A stretch of DNA of 64,000 bases from contig NZ_NEVM01000005.1 in assembly GCF_002261225.1 (NCBI RefSeq), positions 2,046,001 through 2,110,000 on the forward strand. The letters are read 5' to 3'. The translations under genes and the position numbers were made by a program. Shown here piece by piece: positions 37,067 through 45,380 of the stretch; positions within the stretch are counted from its first letter, which is position 1; every line of letters begins with the position of its first letter. The notes beneath the pieces were generated by a model. The model saw nothing but the letters and a program-made list of their open reading frames with translations. It searched no databases and was not told where the DNA came from. This DNA is from Bordetella genomosp. 10 (GTDB lineage: Bacteria; Pseudomonadota; Gammaproteobacteria; Burkholderiales; Burkholderiaceae_B).

Positions 37067-38257
37067 TCAGAAACGATGCTGCATGCCCACCGCCACGCGG
37101 GTGGTGTGCGACCCCTGCGGATCGAACTGGTTGTCCAGCGTGTAGCGCGAGGCGTAGCCGACGAAACCGTACAGGCTGGTGCGCGGCGACAGCACATGGA
37201 TATAGCCCAGCGTGCCCAACTGGGCGCTGCGCGCGCGCCGGCCGTCGTCCCACGTCCACGACGGCCGCGCCGGCGACCATTGCAGCACGATGCTGTCCGC
37301 GCCCACCGGCACGGTCAGGCCCACGAACCAGGCATCCGCGTGGCCGCCGTCGACGAAGGCACGCGGCCCCGCCGCCACGCCCAGCGCATCCGGGTCGCCG
37401 CCGTCCAGGCCGACGTAGCCGTTGCTCTGCCGCGACCAGCCCAGCGCCACCTTGGCGACCTCGAAGTCATAGGCCAGCCCCAGTTGCACCGCGCGCGGCC
37501 GCGCCCGCGTGGCGACGGCGCTGCCCAGCCGCATCTCGTCCCAAGTGGCCACGGCCAGCCATGGCCCCTGTTCATACTTGAGCCCCGCGCTGGCGGCGCG
37601 GTTGTTGGCGCCGGTGGCGAAGCCGCCCGGCCTGGCGGCGTCGAAGGAATAGCCCAGGCCCAGCGTCCAGCCGGCGAAGGAGGGCGACACGTAGTTCACC
37701 ATATTGTCGAACTGGAAATTGTCCGAGGCCTTGAACGTGGCGCCCAGGCCCATCTCCTTCCAGCCGGCCTGTTCCAGTTCGTTGCCGAAGGACTGTCCGA
37801 TGGTGTACTGGCGGCCGAAGGTGAGGCGTCCGTATCCGTCCTGGGCCAGGCCTACCCAGGACTGGTAGTTGAACAGGCGGCCGTCCTGGTCGTCGACCTG
37901 GCCGTTACTGGGGTTGAATCCACTCTCCAGGCCGAACAGCGCGCGCCAGCCGCCGCCCAGGTCTTCCCGGCCGCGCAGGCCCCAGACGGAATCCGTTTCC
38001 CCGCCGTTGACCAGGCCGTTGCGCGTGCCGCTTCCCGATACGTGGGTCGTGCCCACGCCCAGGTCGACGATGCCGTACATCGTCACCCCGGGCCCTTCGT
38101 CCGTGCCGGCCCGGGCTTGCGTGTGGGTAAAAAAAAGCGCAAAAAAAACCGCTCCGTAGGAAAACGGAGCGATATAGCGGGCGGACTTTTGCTTGAACAG
38201 CTTCAACGAGGTGGCTTTGGACAATTCGGCGGCTCCGTGTTCGGCGCCGGCATGCAT
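37067..38257 (-). CDS. Gram-negative general porin (beta-barrel, Omp_C type)
   Basis: A 396-residue outer-membrane trimeric porin of the betaproteobacterial type. 'VTMYGIVDLGVG' marks strand 1, 'SVWGLRGREDLGGGWRALFGLESGFN' the classic loop, and the chain ends in Phe ('TTRVAVGMQHRF') for BAM recognition. The signal peptide is unusual: n-region 'SLKLFKQKSAR', core 'YIAPFSYGAVFFALFFT', end TQARA. Its codons form an intrinsic terminator on the coding strand (38129-38171). The ATG at 38257 adds 18 non-signal residues, so a downstream TTG (38224 or 38206) could be the true start. The small ACT-like gene lies 7 bp upstream. Confidence 0.9.
   Translation of the reverse strand: MHAGAEHGAAELSKATSLKLFKQKSARYIAPFSYGAVFFALFFTHTQARAGTDEGPGVTMYGIVDLGVGTTHVSGSGTRNGLVNGGETDSVWGLRGREDLGGGWRALFGLESGFNPSNGQVDDQDGRLFNYQSWVGLAQDGYGRLTFGRQYTIGQSFGNELEQAGWKEMGLGATFKASDNFQFDNMVNYVSPSFAGWTLGLGYSFDAARPGGFATGANNRAASAGLKYEQGPWLAVATWDEMRLGSAVATRARPRAVQLGLAYDFEVAKVALGWSRQSNGYVGLDGGDPDALGVAAGPRAFVDGGHADAWFVGLTVPVGADSIVLQWSPARPSWTWDDGRRARSAQLGTLGYIHVLSPRTSLYGFVGYASRYTLDNQFDPQGSHTTRVAVGMQHRF
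38129..38171 (-). terminator. terminator-like structure inside the porin signal-peptide codons
   Basis: On the minus strand CGCTCCG (38171-38165), 8-nt loop, CGGAGCG (38156-38150), then G and eight T (38148-38141), and four bases later another eight T (38136-38129). It is a perfect intrinsic terminator by sequence, yet encodes Ala-Pro...Gly-Ala-Val-Phe-Phe-Ala-Leu-Phe-Phe of the signal peptide. Confidence 0.6.
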
Positions 38258-38264
38258 TGTCTCG

Positions 38265-38600
38265 TCATGCGGCGGCGCGGCGTTGATCTCCGAAACGTAC
38301 GGAACAAATCGCCGGATTGTCTCTCAACTGCCGGGCCTGCGACATGAGCACCCCGCGCATGTCCGCCGGGCAATTCACGGTAATGCAGGCCGAAGCCAGG
38401 GCCTGGTCGTGCCCCTGATCCACCTGCATCTGGGCGACGTTCAGGCCGGCCGCCTTGAAGTCCAGGCAGATCTGCTTGCGCACGGCGCCCAGCGCCTCGC
38501 GCGCACAGACCACGGTCAACCTCGAACTCGCGCGCCGTCCGGCCAGCGTGGCCGGACGATCTACACCGGCGCGCCGAAGAAACAAGTCGAATATACGCAT
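38265..38600 (-). CDS. small protein resembling the C-terminal ACT-like domain of MgtC
   Basis: A 111-residue protein with a very strong ribosome-binding site (GAGGAGG, 6 bp before ATG 38600). After a basic N-terminus ('MRIFDLFLRRAG') it has a beta-alpha-beta-beta-alpha-beta pattern: 'SRLTVVCAREALGAVRKQI', 'GLNVAQMQVDQGHDQALAS' and 'QARQLRDNPAICSVRFGD'. This resembles the cytoplasmic ACT-like tail of MgtC/SapB proteins, here without the membrane part. Resemblance is by eye only. The porin gene follows 7 bp later. A long leader with inverted repeats precedes it. Confidence 0.7.
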   Translation of the reverse strand: MRIFDLFLRRAGVDRPATLAGRRASSRLTVVCAREALGAVRKQICLDFKAAGLNVAQMQVDQGHDQALASACITVNCPADMRGVLMSQARQLRDNPAICSVRFGDQRRAAA

Positions 38601-39185
38601 GATGACCTCCTCTCGCACGAGCGGGATGGCATACGTCAAAAACCAGCCTGGCCAGCCTGGAGGCGTCGCGCACGCGCAAGACATGCGGGACCCGCGGGCG
38701 GGCAAGGCGGAAACTCAGGCGGAATGGCGCGGAGGAAATCGTTACGGGAAAGCGTTGGTTGGCACAGACGGCACGCGCATTCATTTGCGCGCGGCCCCGC
38801 ATACGACATTTGGACACCGCACCCTGCAAAACAGGGCGCGGCAGAGGTGAATCTGCGTAAACCCTGTCAGGCAGCGACGCCGACACTAGGTCGACTGTTA
38901 CTGTCGCCGGAATCGGTATTCACGTAGCAACCCCTGGATATGAAGAAGCCATCAGTTTACTCGGGTTTGTCCCTAGGAACAAGGCTGTTGCGGGACAAAA
39001 GCGTGGGAAAACAAGCGCCTGCGACAGATGACATGTCATATGGCTGACCCCTGCCCGACGCCCGCGCGCCTGGTCGCTGGCAGTGGAGCTCCAGCCCATG
39101 ACCTTCGGCTCATCCGGCGCGGGATCGTCCGGGGGGCATATCCGGAAGCCGGGACAGGCGGGAGCATCCGGACCTGCCGGGCCGC
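38601..39185. other. 585-bp gene-free region upstream of the ACT-like gene
   Basis: No convincing gene. On the minus strand it is a possible long structured leader: CCCTG-ttttg-CAGGG near 38820-38836 and nested GGCGAC/GTCGC pairing near 38873-38911. A perfect inverted repeat TTTGTCCC/GGGACAAA (38966-38973 and 38992-38999) could be an operator. On the other side it contains the 3' flank of the cation exchanger gene. Confidence 0.55.
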
Positions 39186-40196
39186 TCAGGCGTGCAGGTG
39201 CCAACCCACGTAGCCGGCGAACAGCGCGTACAGGCCGCCCACCGCCGACAGCGCCCGCAGGTTCATGGTCTCGCGGCGGAAGCGCAGCCACAGCAGGCCG
39301 ATCGACAGCATGGTGACCAGGCCGGCCGCCATCAGCGTGTCGTCCAGCAGCCACGGCGTCATCATGATGCCCATGGCGCTGGGGATGGTGGCCTGGATCA
39401 TCATGGCGCCGGAGATGTTGGCCAGCGCCAGCCTTTCCTTGCCCTGCCGCACCCAGATCAGCGCATTCATGATTTCCGGCAGTTCGGTCGCCACGGGCGC
39501 CAGCAGCAAGGCGGCCACGTGGGGCGTCAGGCCCAGCATCAGGCCGATATCCTCGATCTGGGCCACGAAGACGCGCGACGCGCCGGCGATCGCCGCCAGG
39601 GCCAGCACGGTCTGCAGGCAGGCCCAGCCCATGGTGGGCTCGGCGTCGCGCGGCCGCAGCTTGAGCGGCTCCAGGTCGCCGGCTTCGGCGCGATCGTCCT
39701 CGGCCAGCAGTTCGCGCCGCACGTACAGGCCGTAGGCCGCCAGGAAAGCCAGGCCCAGCCAGGGCTTCCAGGCGAACGCGACCAGCCCGAGCGCCAGCTT
39801 GAAGACGAAGATCCCCATGAACCAGCCCTGGTCGCGGGCCAGCTTGCGCTGGTCCGCGTTCATACAGGTCACGCATTCGGCGGCGGGCTGGCGCCGGCGC
39901 TGCCTTATCAATCCCAGTCCCACCACCGCGTAGGCGACCGTGGCCAGCACCAGCGGGCCGCCCATGACGGCGCCCACGCCGATGTCCTTGTGGTCCGGCG
40001 TGCCGCCGAAGGCCACGGCCATGAAAGTCACCGCGCTTTCGGGCAAGGCCGTGCCGAAGGCCGCCAGCACGGTGCCGACGGCGGTCGCGCCCAGGTTCAG
40101 GCGCTGCCCGACCCATTCGACGCCGTTGACGAAATATTCGCAGGCCAGGTAGATGATCGCGGCGGACGCGCAGAACAGCAGCAAGGTGGACAACAT
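39186..40196 (-). CDS. CaCA-family cation exchanger, probably Mn2+ (or Ca2+) export
   Basis: A 336-residue inner-membrane exchanger with ten or so hydrophobic segments and the two inverted alpha-repeats: 'VLAAFGTALPESAVTFMAVA' near residues 43-62 and 'LLAPVATELPEIMNALIWV' near 225-245, both with the ion-binding Glu. Family members exchange Ca2+ for H+ or Na+. A yybP-ykoY riboswitch in the leader (40271-40412), which senses Mn2+, makes manganese export the better functional guess. A central hydrophilic loop holds two Cys (ECVTCMN). Confidence 0.92.
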   Translation of the reverse strand: MLSTLLLFCASAAIIYLACEYFVNGVEWVGQRLNLGATAVGTVLAAFGTALPESAVTFMAVAFGGTPDHKDIGVGAVMGGPLVLATVAYAVVGLGLIRQRRRQPAAECVTCMNADQRKLARDQGWFMGIFVFKLALGLVAFAWKPWLGLAFLAAYGLYVRRELLAEDDRAEAGDLEPLKLRPRDAEPTMGWACLQTVLALAAIAGASRVFVAQIEDIGLMLGLTPHVAALLLAPVATELPEIMNALIWVRQGKERLALANISGAMMIQATIPSAMGIMMTPWLLDDTLMAAGLVTMLSIGLLWLRFRRETMNLRALSAVGGLYALFAGYVGWHLHA

Positions 40197-40270
40197 GGAA
40201 TGACGACAGCCGGACGAGCGGATTACCCAAGGCGCGACGACGCGGCTCGCCCGGCTGGGTAGCGCGTCGT

Positions 40271-40412
40271 GGCCAAAGGTCTCGCCTGGCTGGGCCGCCC
40301 GCGAACGGGGAAAATCCCGCGGCGGATGGCTGCCGTTTGCGCCATGGGGTCATGGACCGCCAAGCGTGTTGACGCAAACTCCTTGGGGCAAGGATGGCTA
40401 CTCCCCAATGAA
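40271..40412 (-). ncRNA. yybP-ykoY (manganese) riboswitch
   Basis: In the leader of the cation exchanger gene, the minus strand carries the conserved yybP-ykoY blocks in order. These are GGGGAGTAGCC (complement of 40397-40407), a P2-type stem with TTGCCCCAAGG, the GCGTCAACA loop segment (near 40366-40374), and GAGACCTTTGG (complement of 40273-40283). The spacing (about 140 nt) and position (75 nt before the ATG) fit. This class binds Mn2+ and turns on exporters. The closing P1 stem looks weak by eye. Confidence 0.8.
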
Positions 40413-40547
40413 CACGGCGCGGATTGTATCAGCACGGGATGACGAGTCGGGGGAAATTTCCCGTTTTGCCCTGGGGTAGCCCGGCGGCAAAAAAAGCAGA
40501 TAAAGTTACCCCACTCCCTTTTTTTCGCGTCCTCGCGCGCCCACGAC

Positions 40548-41903
40548 ATGAGCCTACCTCCCGTCGATCTCACGCCCCATATCGAACGGCGCCAGCGCCT
40601 GCGGGACTACATGCGCTCGCAGGGCGGCGGCATCGCCGTGCTGGCGACCGCGCCGGAAACGACGCGCAGCCGCGACTCGGAATTCCCCTATCGCTTCGAC
40701 AGCGACTTTTTCTACCTGACCGGCTTCACCGAGCCCGAGGCGTGGCTGGTGTTGCTGGCCGGCGAGCGCGAGGCCAGCATCCTGTTCTGCCGCGAACGCC
40801 ACGAAGAACAGGAAACCTGGACCGGCCACCGCTTCGGCCCCGAGGCCGCCGCGGCGCGTTTCGGCTTCGACGAGGCGCACGCCGTCGAACGCCTCGATGA
40901 ACTCCTGCCGTCCCTGCTGCTGAACCAGCCCACGCTGTTCGCGCCGCTGCAAGCCGGCGGGGCCGTGGGCGAACGGCTGTCGCGCGCCCTGGAAACGGCG
41001 CGCCAACAGGCGCGCGGGCAGCACCAGCCGCCCAGGCGCCAGATCGATCCGCGGCCGCGGCTGGCCGATATGCGGCTGATCAAGGACCCGGCCGAAATCG
41101 CCCTGATGCGGCGCGCCGCGCGGATCTCCGCCGGCGCCCATGCGCGCGCCATGCGCCACGTGCGCCCCGGCATGCACGAATACGAGATCGAGGCCGAGCT
41201 GCTGCACGAATTCCGCCGCCACGGCGCGCAATCGGTGGCCTACAACAGCATCGTCGCCGCCGGCGCCAACGCCTGCACCCTGCACTACCCCGCCGGCGAC
41301 GCCGTCCTGCGCGACGGGCAGTTGCTGCTGATCGACGCCGGCTGCGAGTACGACGGCTATGCCGCGGACATCACCCGCACCTTTCCCGTCAACGGCCGCT
41401 ACAGCGGGCCGCAGCGCACGCTCTACGACCTGACGGTGGCGGCGCAGGACGCCGCGTGCGCCGCCATCCGGCCGGGCGCCAGCTTCAACGACGGCCACGA
41501 GGCCGCCGTGCGCGTGCTGGCGCAGGGCATGATCGACGAAGGCCTGCTGCAAGGGTCGCTGGACGGGGTGCTGGAGTCCAAGGCCTACACCCGCTTCTAC
41601 ATGCACCGCACCGGCCACTGGCTGGGCCTGGACGTGCACGACGTCGGCGACTATCGCGAGTCGGGCGAGTCGGGCGCCCCGGACGACGCGGGCGACCGCC
41701 CCTGGCGCACGCTGGAGCGAGGCATGATCCTCACCGTCGAGCCCGGCATCTACGTGCGCGGCGCCGCCGACGTGCCGGAGGCCTTCTGGGATATCGGCAT
41801 CCGCACCGAAGACGATGCGCTGGTGACGGACGAGGGCTGCGAACTGATCACGCGCGGCGTGCCGGTGCATGCCGGGGAAATCGAGGCGCTGATGCGGGAG
41901 TGA
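40548..41903 (+). CDS. pepP: Xaa-Pro aminopeptidase
   Basis: A cytoplasmic dinuclear metallopeptidase that removes N-terminal residues preceding Pro. It is 451 residues: an AMP_N domain ('IAVLATAPETTRSRDSEFPY', 'SDFFYLTGFTEPEAWLVL') and a pita-bread catalytic domain. Metal ligands: Asp in 'LIDAGCEYDGY', Asp in 'AADITRTFPV', His in 'MHRTGHWLGLDVHDVG', Glu in 'TVEPGIYV' and Glu in 'IRTEDDALV'. It starts a plus-strand stretch and is convergent with the TM2 gene. Confidence 0.95.
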   Translation: MSLPPVDLTPHIERRQRLRDYMRSQGGGIAVLATAPETTRSRDSEFPYRFDSDFFYLTGFTEPEAWLVLLAGEREASILFCRERHEEQETWTGHRFGPEAAAARFGFDEAHAVERLDELLPSLLLNQPTLFAPLQAGGAVGERLSRALETARQQARGQHQPPRRQIDPRPRLADMRLIKDPAEIALMRRAARISAGAHARAMRHVRPGMHEYEIEAELLHEFRRHGAQSVAYNSIVAAGANACTLHYPAGDAVLRDGQLLLIDAGCEYDGYAADITRTFPVNGRYSGPQRTLYDLTVAAQDAACAAIRPGASFNDGHEAAVRVLAQGMIDEGLLQGSLDGVLESKAYTRFYMHRTGHWLGLDVHDVGDYRESGESGAPDDAGDRPWRTLERGMILTVEPGIYVRGAADVPEAFWDIGIRTEDDALVTDEGCELITRGVPVHAGEIEALMRE

Positions 41904-41994
41904 GCGGGGACCGCGCGCCGCCACGCCGCCGCGCCAATGCCGCCGCGCTGGCGCAGGCATCGCGACCGACGGCGCCGACTACAGCACTACGGCA

Positions 41995-42444
41995 CTACAG
42001 CACGTAGCCGTCCAGCCATCCCATGGCGGACCACACGTACACCACCACCATGGCGATGCCGAACATGGAGCAGACCGCGCCGACCAGGGTGGCGACGATG
42101 GCCAGCGCCACTTCGCGCCAACCGGTGCGCGATGACGGCGGCAGGCCCGGGTTGTAGTCGCGATCGAATTTCTCGTCGCTGCGCAGGCAGAACACGACGC
42201 TCTCGATGAAGCCGTCGATCATGGGAATGAAGAGCAGGAAGAAGGCCGGATTGTCGTACCACACCGGGAACAGCCGGGTGGCGACGAGGCAGGCCACCGC
42301 ATAGGCCGTCACCCAGGCCGCGCCGCGCCGGCCCACGTACCACCAGTGCGCGCCCACGAAACCCAGGCACAGCGCCAGGGACGCGGCGCGCAGCTTGGTG
42401 CGCGAACGGGGAAGGGGCGCGGGCAGGACGATCTCGTCGGTCAT
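41995..42444 (-). CDS. TM2-domain-containing membrane protein
   Basis: A 149-residue protein with three or four hydrophobic segments. 'LALCLGFVGAHWWYVGRRGAAWVTAYAVA' in part (LGFVGAHWWYVGRRGAAW) is the TM2 signature, where a GxHxFYxG-like turn joins two membrane helices. A later segment 'VALAIVATLVGAVCSMFGIAMVVVYVW' in part ends the chain at the membrane. The function is unknown. Start is ATG 42444 (MTDEIVLP) or ATG 42450. It is divergent from the UbiH-family gene with about 40 bp between. Confidence 0.82.
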   Translation of the reverse strand: MTDEIVLPAPLPRSRTKLRAASLALCLGFVGAHWWYVGRRGAAWVTAYAVACLVATRLFPVWYDNPAFFLLFIPMIDGFIESVVFCLRSDEKFDRDYNPGLPPSSRTGWREVALAIVATLVGAVCSMFGIAMVVVYVWSAMGWLDGYVL

Positions 42445-42482
42445 GGGCATGGAGTGTAGAGCCGCGGCGCTAGAATCGCCAC

Positions 42483-43847
42483 ATGAGCAAACCCGATTTC
42501 TCCGTCGCCATCCTGGGGGCCGGCCCGGTGGGCTGCGCGCTGGCGCTGATGCTGGCGCGCCATGCCGCCGATCCTTCCTCCATCCTGCTGGTGCGGGCCG
42601 CGGCGCCGTCATCCCAAGCGGCGTCGCCCGCCGCCCAAGGCGTGTCGCCTGTCCCACCCATTGCGTCGCCTTCCTCGTCGCCTTCCTCCCAGGCCACGCC
42701 GCCGGCCCCGGGCGCGACCACCGGCCCCACGCCGGGCTCGGTGGTCGCGCCCATCGCGGCGCCCGCCAGCGCGCCGCTCGCCGCGCCCGCGATTCCCGCC
42801 CTGCCGGCCAGCGCCGCGCCGGCGGCGCCGGAGGCCGACGCCCGCGTGCTCGCCCTGAACCACGGCAGCCACGTGCTGCTGGAATCGCTGGGCGCATGGC
42901 CGCGCGAAGCCGCCGACATCCGCACCATCCACGTGTCCCAACGCGGCCGGCTCGGCCGCACCGTGATCCGCGACAGCGACTTCGACGTGCCGCGGCTGGG
43001 CGCGGTCACGGCATACGCCACGCTGCACGCCGCGCTGATGCGCCAGGTCGAACGGGCCGGCATCGCCGTGCGCGCCCTGCCCGGCGCGCGCCTGTCCGCC
43101 CAGGACGCCGACGGCGCCACGCTGGCCGACGCCGGCGGCGCCACCCTGCGCTGCGGCGTGGCGGTGCAATCGGACGGCGCCGGCGCCAACGACATCCGCC
43201 GCGAATATGGCCAGCATGCGGTGCTGGCCACCGTGCGCGCCTCGCTGCCGCGCGACGGCTGGGCCTTCGAGCGCTTCACCCGCGAGGGCCCGCTGGCCCT
43301 GCTGCCCCATCCCGCCGCGCCCGGGACCTACGCCGTGGTCTGGTGCTGCGCGCCGGAACGCGCCCAGGCCCTGGCCGCGCTGGACCAGGCGGCGTTCTCC
43401 GCGGCGCTGACGGAAGCCTTCGGCGACCGCCTGGGCGCCCTCGCCTGCGTGGCGCCGCGCCACGTCTTCCCGCTGTTCCTCAGTGCCCGGCGCGCCCTGG
43501 TGAACGGCCGCGCCGTGGCCGTGGGCAACGCCGCGCAGACCCTGCATCCGGTGGCCGGCCAGGGGCTGAACCTGGGACTGCGCGACGCGGCCCGGCTGGC
43601 CCAGTCGCTGGCGCCCTGGCTGGAGCGGCCTGCCGCGCCGCCCACGGAGGCGCTGGCCGGCTTCGCCCGCGCCCGGCGCGACGATCGCTGGCTGACGGCC
43701 GGGCTGACCGACCTCATGCCGCGCGCCTTCGCCACCGGCCTGGCGCCGCTCGAACACGCCGGCGGCCTGGCGCTGCTGAGCCTGGACTTGTTACAACCGC
43801 TGCGGACGCCGCTGGCGCGGCACCTGCTCCAGGGCCTGCGCGCCTGA
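42483..43847 (+). CDS. UbiH/UbiF/VisC-family FAD-dependent hydroxylase with Pro/Ala-rich insert
   Basis: A 454-residue flavoprotein monooxygenase of ubiquinone biosynthesis type. 'VAILGAGPVGCALALMLAR' binds FAD, 'VQSDGAGANDIRREYGQ' is a modified DG motif, and 'VAVGNAAQTLHPVAGQGLNLGLRD' is the FAD-ribityl motif typical of UbiH-like enzymes. Residues about 40-118, directly after the second beta strand, are an 80-residue Pro/Ala/Ser stretch absent from known relatives, so the NAD(P)H/FAD Rossmann part is interrupted by a disordered loop. Which ring position it hydroxylates cannot be told. Confidence 0.88.
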   Translation: MSKPDFSVAILGAGPVGCALALMLARHAADPSSILLVRAAAPSSQAASPAAQGVSPVPPIASPSSSPSSQATPPAPGATTGPTPGSVVAPIAAPASAPLAAPAIPALPASAAPAAPEADARVLALNHGSHVLLESLGAWPREAADIRTIHVSQRGRLGRTVIRDSDFDVPRLGAVTAYATLHAALMRQVERAGIAVRALPGARLSAQDADGATLADAGGATLRCGVAVQSDGAGANDIRREYGQHAVLATVRASLPRDGWAFERFTREGPLALLPHPAAPGTYAVVWCCAPERAQALAALDQAAFSAALTEAFGDRLGALACVAPRHVFPLFLSARRALVNGRAVAVGNAAQTLHPVAGQGLNLGLRDAARLAQSLAPWLERPAAPPTEALAGFARARRDDRWLTAGLTDLMPRAFATGLAPLEHAGGLALLSLDLLQPLRTPLARHLLQGLRA

Positions 43848-44006
43848 GGGCCCGATGAAGGAACAATGAAGGCCCGGTGAAGGGTCAACGAAGGGCCAAT
43901 GAAGGGCCCGACGAGGCGCCGATGAGAGGCCCGCGCAGGGGCGGTTTTCCTGCCCCTGGATACCGTGCAATCCGGGGTCGGATCGGCGCGGTTAAAATCC
44001 CCGCCC

Positions 44007-45032
44007 ATGCGTATCGGCTCCTGGACTCTCCCCAACAATGTGCTGGTCGCGCCCATGGCGGGCGTGACGGACCGGCCATTCCGCCAATTGTGCAAGCGGC
44101 TGGGGGCGGGCTATGCCGTCTCGGAAATGGCCGCCAGCAACCCGCGCCTGTGGGACAGTGTCAAGACCTCGCGCCGCCTGAACCACGAGGGCGAGATCGC
44201 TCCCGTGGCGGTGCAGATCGCCGGCGCGGATCCCGCCATGATGGCCGAGGCCGCCGTTTTCAACGCCGCCAAGGGCGCGCGCATCATCGATATCAACATG
44301 GGCTGTCCGGTCAAGAAGGTGTGCAACCTGGCGTCCGGCTCGGCCCTGCTGCGCCATGAAGACCTCATCGCCCGCATCCTCGACGCGGTGGTGCAGGCCT
44401 GCCGTCCGCTGGACGTGCCGGTGACGCTGAAGACCCGCACCGGCTGGGACCGCGAGCACCGCAATGCCCTGCGCATCGCCCGCCTGGCCCGGGACAGTGG
44501 CATCGCCGCCCTGACCCTGCACGGCCGCACCCGCGCCGACATGTACACCGGCCAGGCCGAATACGACACCATCCGGGAAGTCAAGGCTGCCATCGATATC
44601 CCGGTGGTCGCCAATGGCGACATCGACAGCCCGGAGAAGGCGCGGCACGTTCTCGACTACACTGGCGCCGATGCCGTCATGGTCGGCCGCGCGGCGCAGG
44701 GCAAGCCGTGGATTTTCCGTGAGATTGACTACTATCTGCGTACGGGCGATAAACTGCCGCCCCCGACCTACGGCGAAATGCGCGACCTGCTGCTGGAACA
44801 CCTGGACGACCACTACCGGTTCTACGGGGAGCACACCGGCGTGCGCACGGCGCGCAAGCACATCGGATGGTACGTCGACGGCCTGCCTGGCGCCGACGCC
44901 TTCCGCGCTCACATGAACCAGATCGACGGCACCGGCGCGCAGGCAAGCGCCGTGGCCGACTGGTTCGATCGTTTCGCCTGCGATGCGCGGCCCGCCGAAA
45001 CCCTCGGCGAGCAAACCTTGCTGGCGGCGTGA
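44007..45032 (+). CDS. dusB: tRNA-dihydrouridine synthase B
   Basis: An FMN enzyme that reduces uridine in the tRNA D-loop; 341 residues. 'VLVAPMAGVTDRPFRQLCKRLG', given in parts as APMAGVTDRPFRQL, then 'IDINMGCPVKKVCNLASGSA' with the catalytic Cys, and 'VVANGDIDSPEKARHVLDYTGAD' in part for FMN phosphate. ATG 44007 (MRIGSWTLPN) is the conserved start. It is followed 44 bp later by fis, the conserved proteobacterial dusB-fis operon. Confidence 0.96.
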   Translation: MRIGSWTLPNNVLVAPMAGVTDRPFRQLCKRLGAGYAVSEMAASNPRLWDSVKTSRRLNHEGEIAPVAVQIAGADPAMMAEAAVFNAAKGARIIDINMGCPVKKVCNLASGSALLRHEDLIARILDAVVQACRPLDVPVTLKTRTGWDREHRNALRIARLARDSGIAALTLHGRTRADMYTGQAEYDTIREVKAAIDIPVVANGDIDSPEKARHVLDYTGADAVMVGRAAQGKPWIFREIDYYLRTGDKLPPPTYGEMRDLLLEHLDDHYRFYGEHTGVRTARKHIGWYVDGLPGADAFRAHMNQIDGTGAQASAVADWFDRFACDARPAETLGEQTLLAA

Positions 45033-45076
45033 TCGAACCTTATCCCGCCGTTTCACATAAACAAAAAAAGTTGTGC

Positions 45077-45319
45077 ATGATGAGTAAAAAAGATGTCCTG
45101 GAAGAATGCGTACGCGCCAGCCTGGAGCGCTACTTCGAAGACCTCGGCGATTCCGAGCCCCACGACATGTGGGAAATGGTGATGCGCTGCGTTGAACGCC
45201 CGGTCCTCGAAGTCGCGCTGGAACGCGCGGGCGGCAACCAGTCGCGCGCATCGGAAATGCTGGGCATCACCCGCAATACGCTGCGCAAGAAGCTGCTTGC
45301 GCATAACATCCAGGTCTGA
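45077..45319 (+). CDS. fis: Fis-family nucleoid/DNA-binding protein
   Basis: An 80-residue Fis homologue: a C-terminal HTH 'VLEVALERAGGNQSRASEML' then GITRNTLRKKLL is the Fis signature. Betaproteobacterial Fis is shorter than the 98-residue enterobacterial form and lacks the N-terminal invertase-activating arm. The start is ATG 45077, immediately followed by a second ATG at 45080. It is downstream of dusB and probably co-transcribed; purH follows after 61 bp. Confidence 0.95.
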   Translation: MMSKKDVLEECVRASLERYFEDLGDSEPHDMWEMVMRCVERPVLEVALERAGGNQSRASEMLGITRNTLRKKLLAHNIQV

Positions 45320-45380
45320 ACCGCTTTCCACCCATCCCTGAAACGGATCCGCCGCGGCCCGCCGCGCGTCCCGCCCGCCC

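Noticed and set aside
36149..38347. 732-codon plus-strand open frame
   Set aside because: Antisense to ctaG and the porin; His/Gln/Arg/Ala-rich shadow.
38601..39000. M-box (Mg2+) riboswitch upstream of the MgtC-like gene
   Set aside because: Conserved M-box sequence blocks could not be matched; only generic hairpins are seen.
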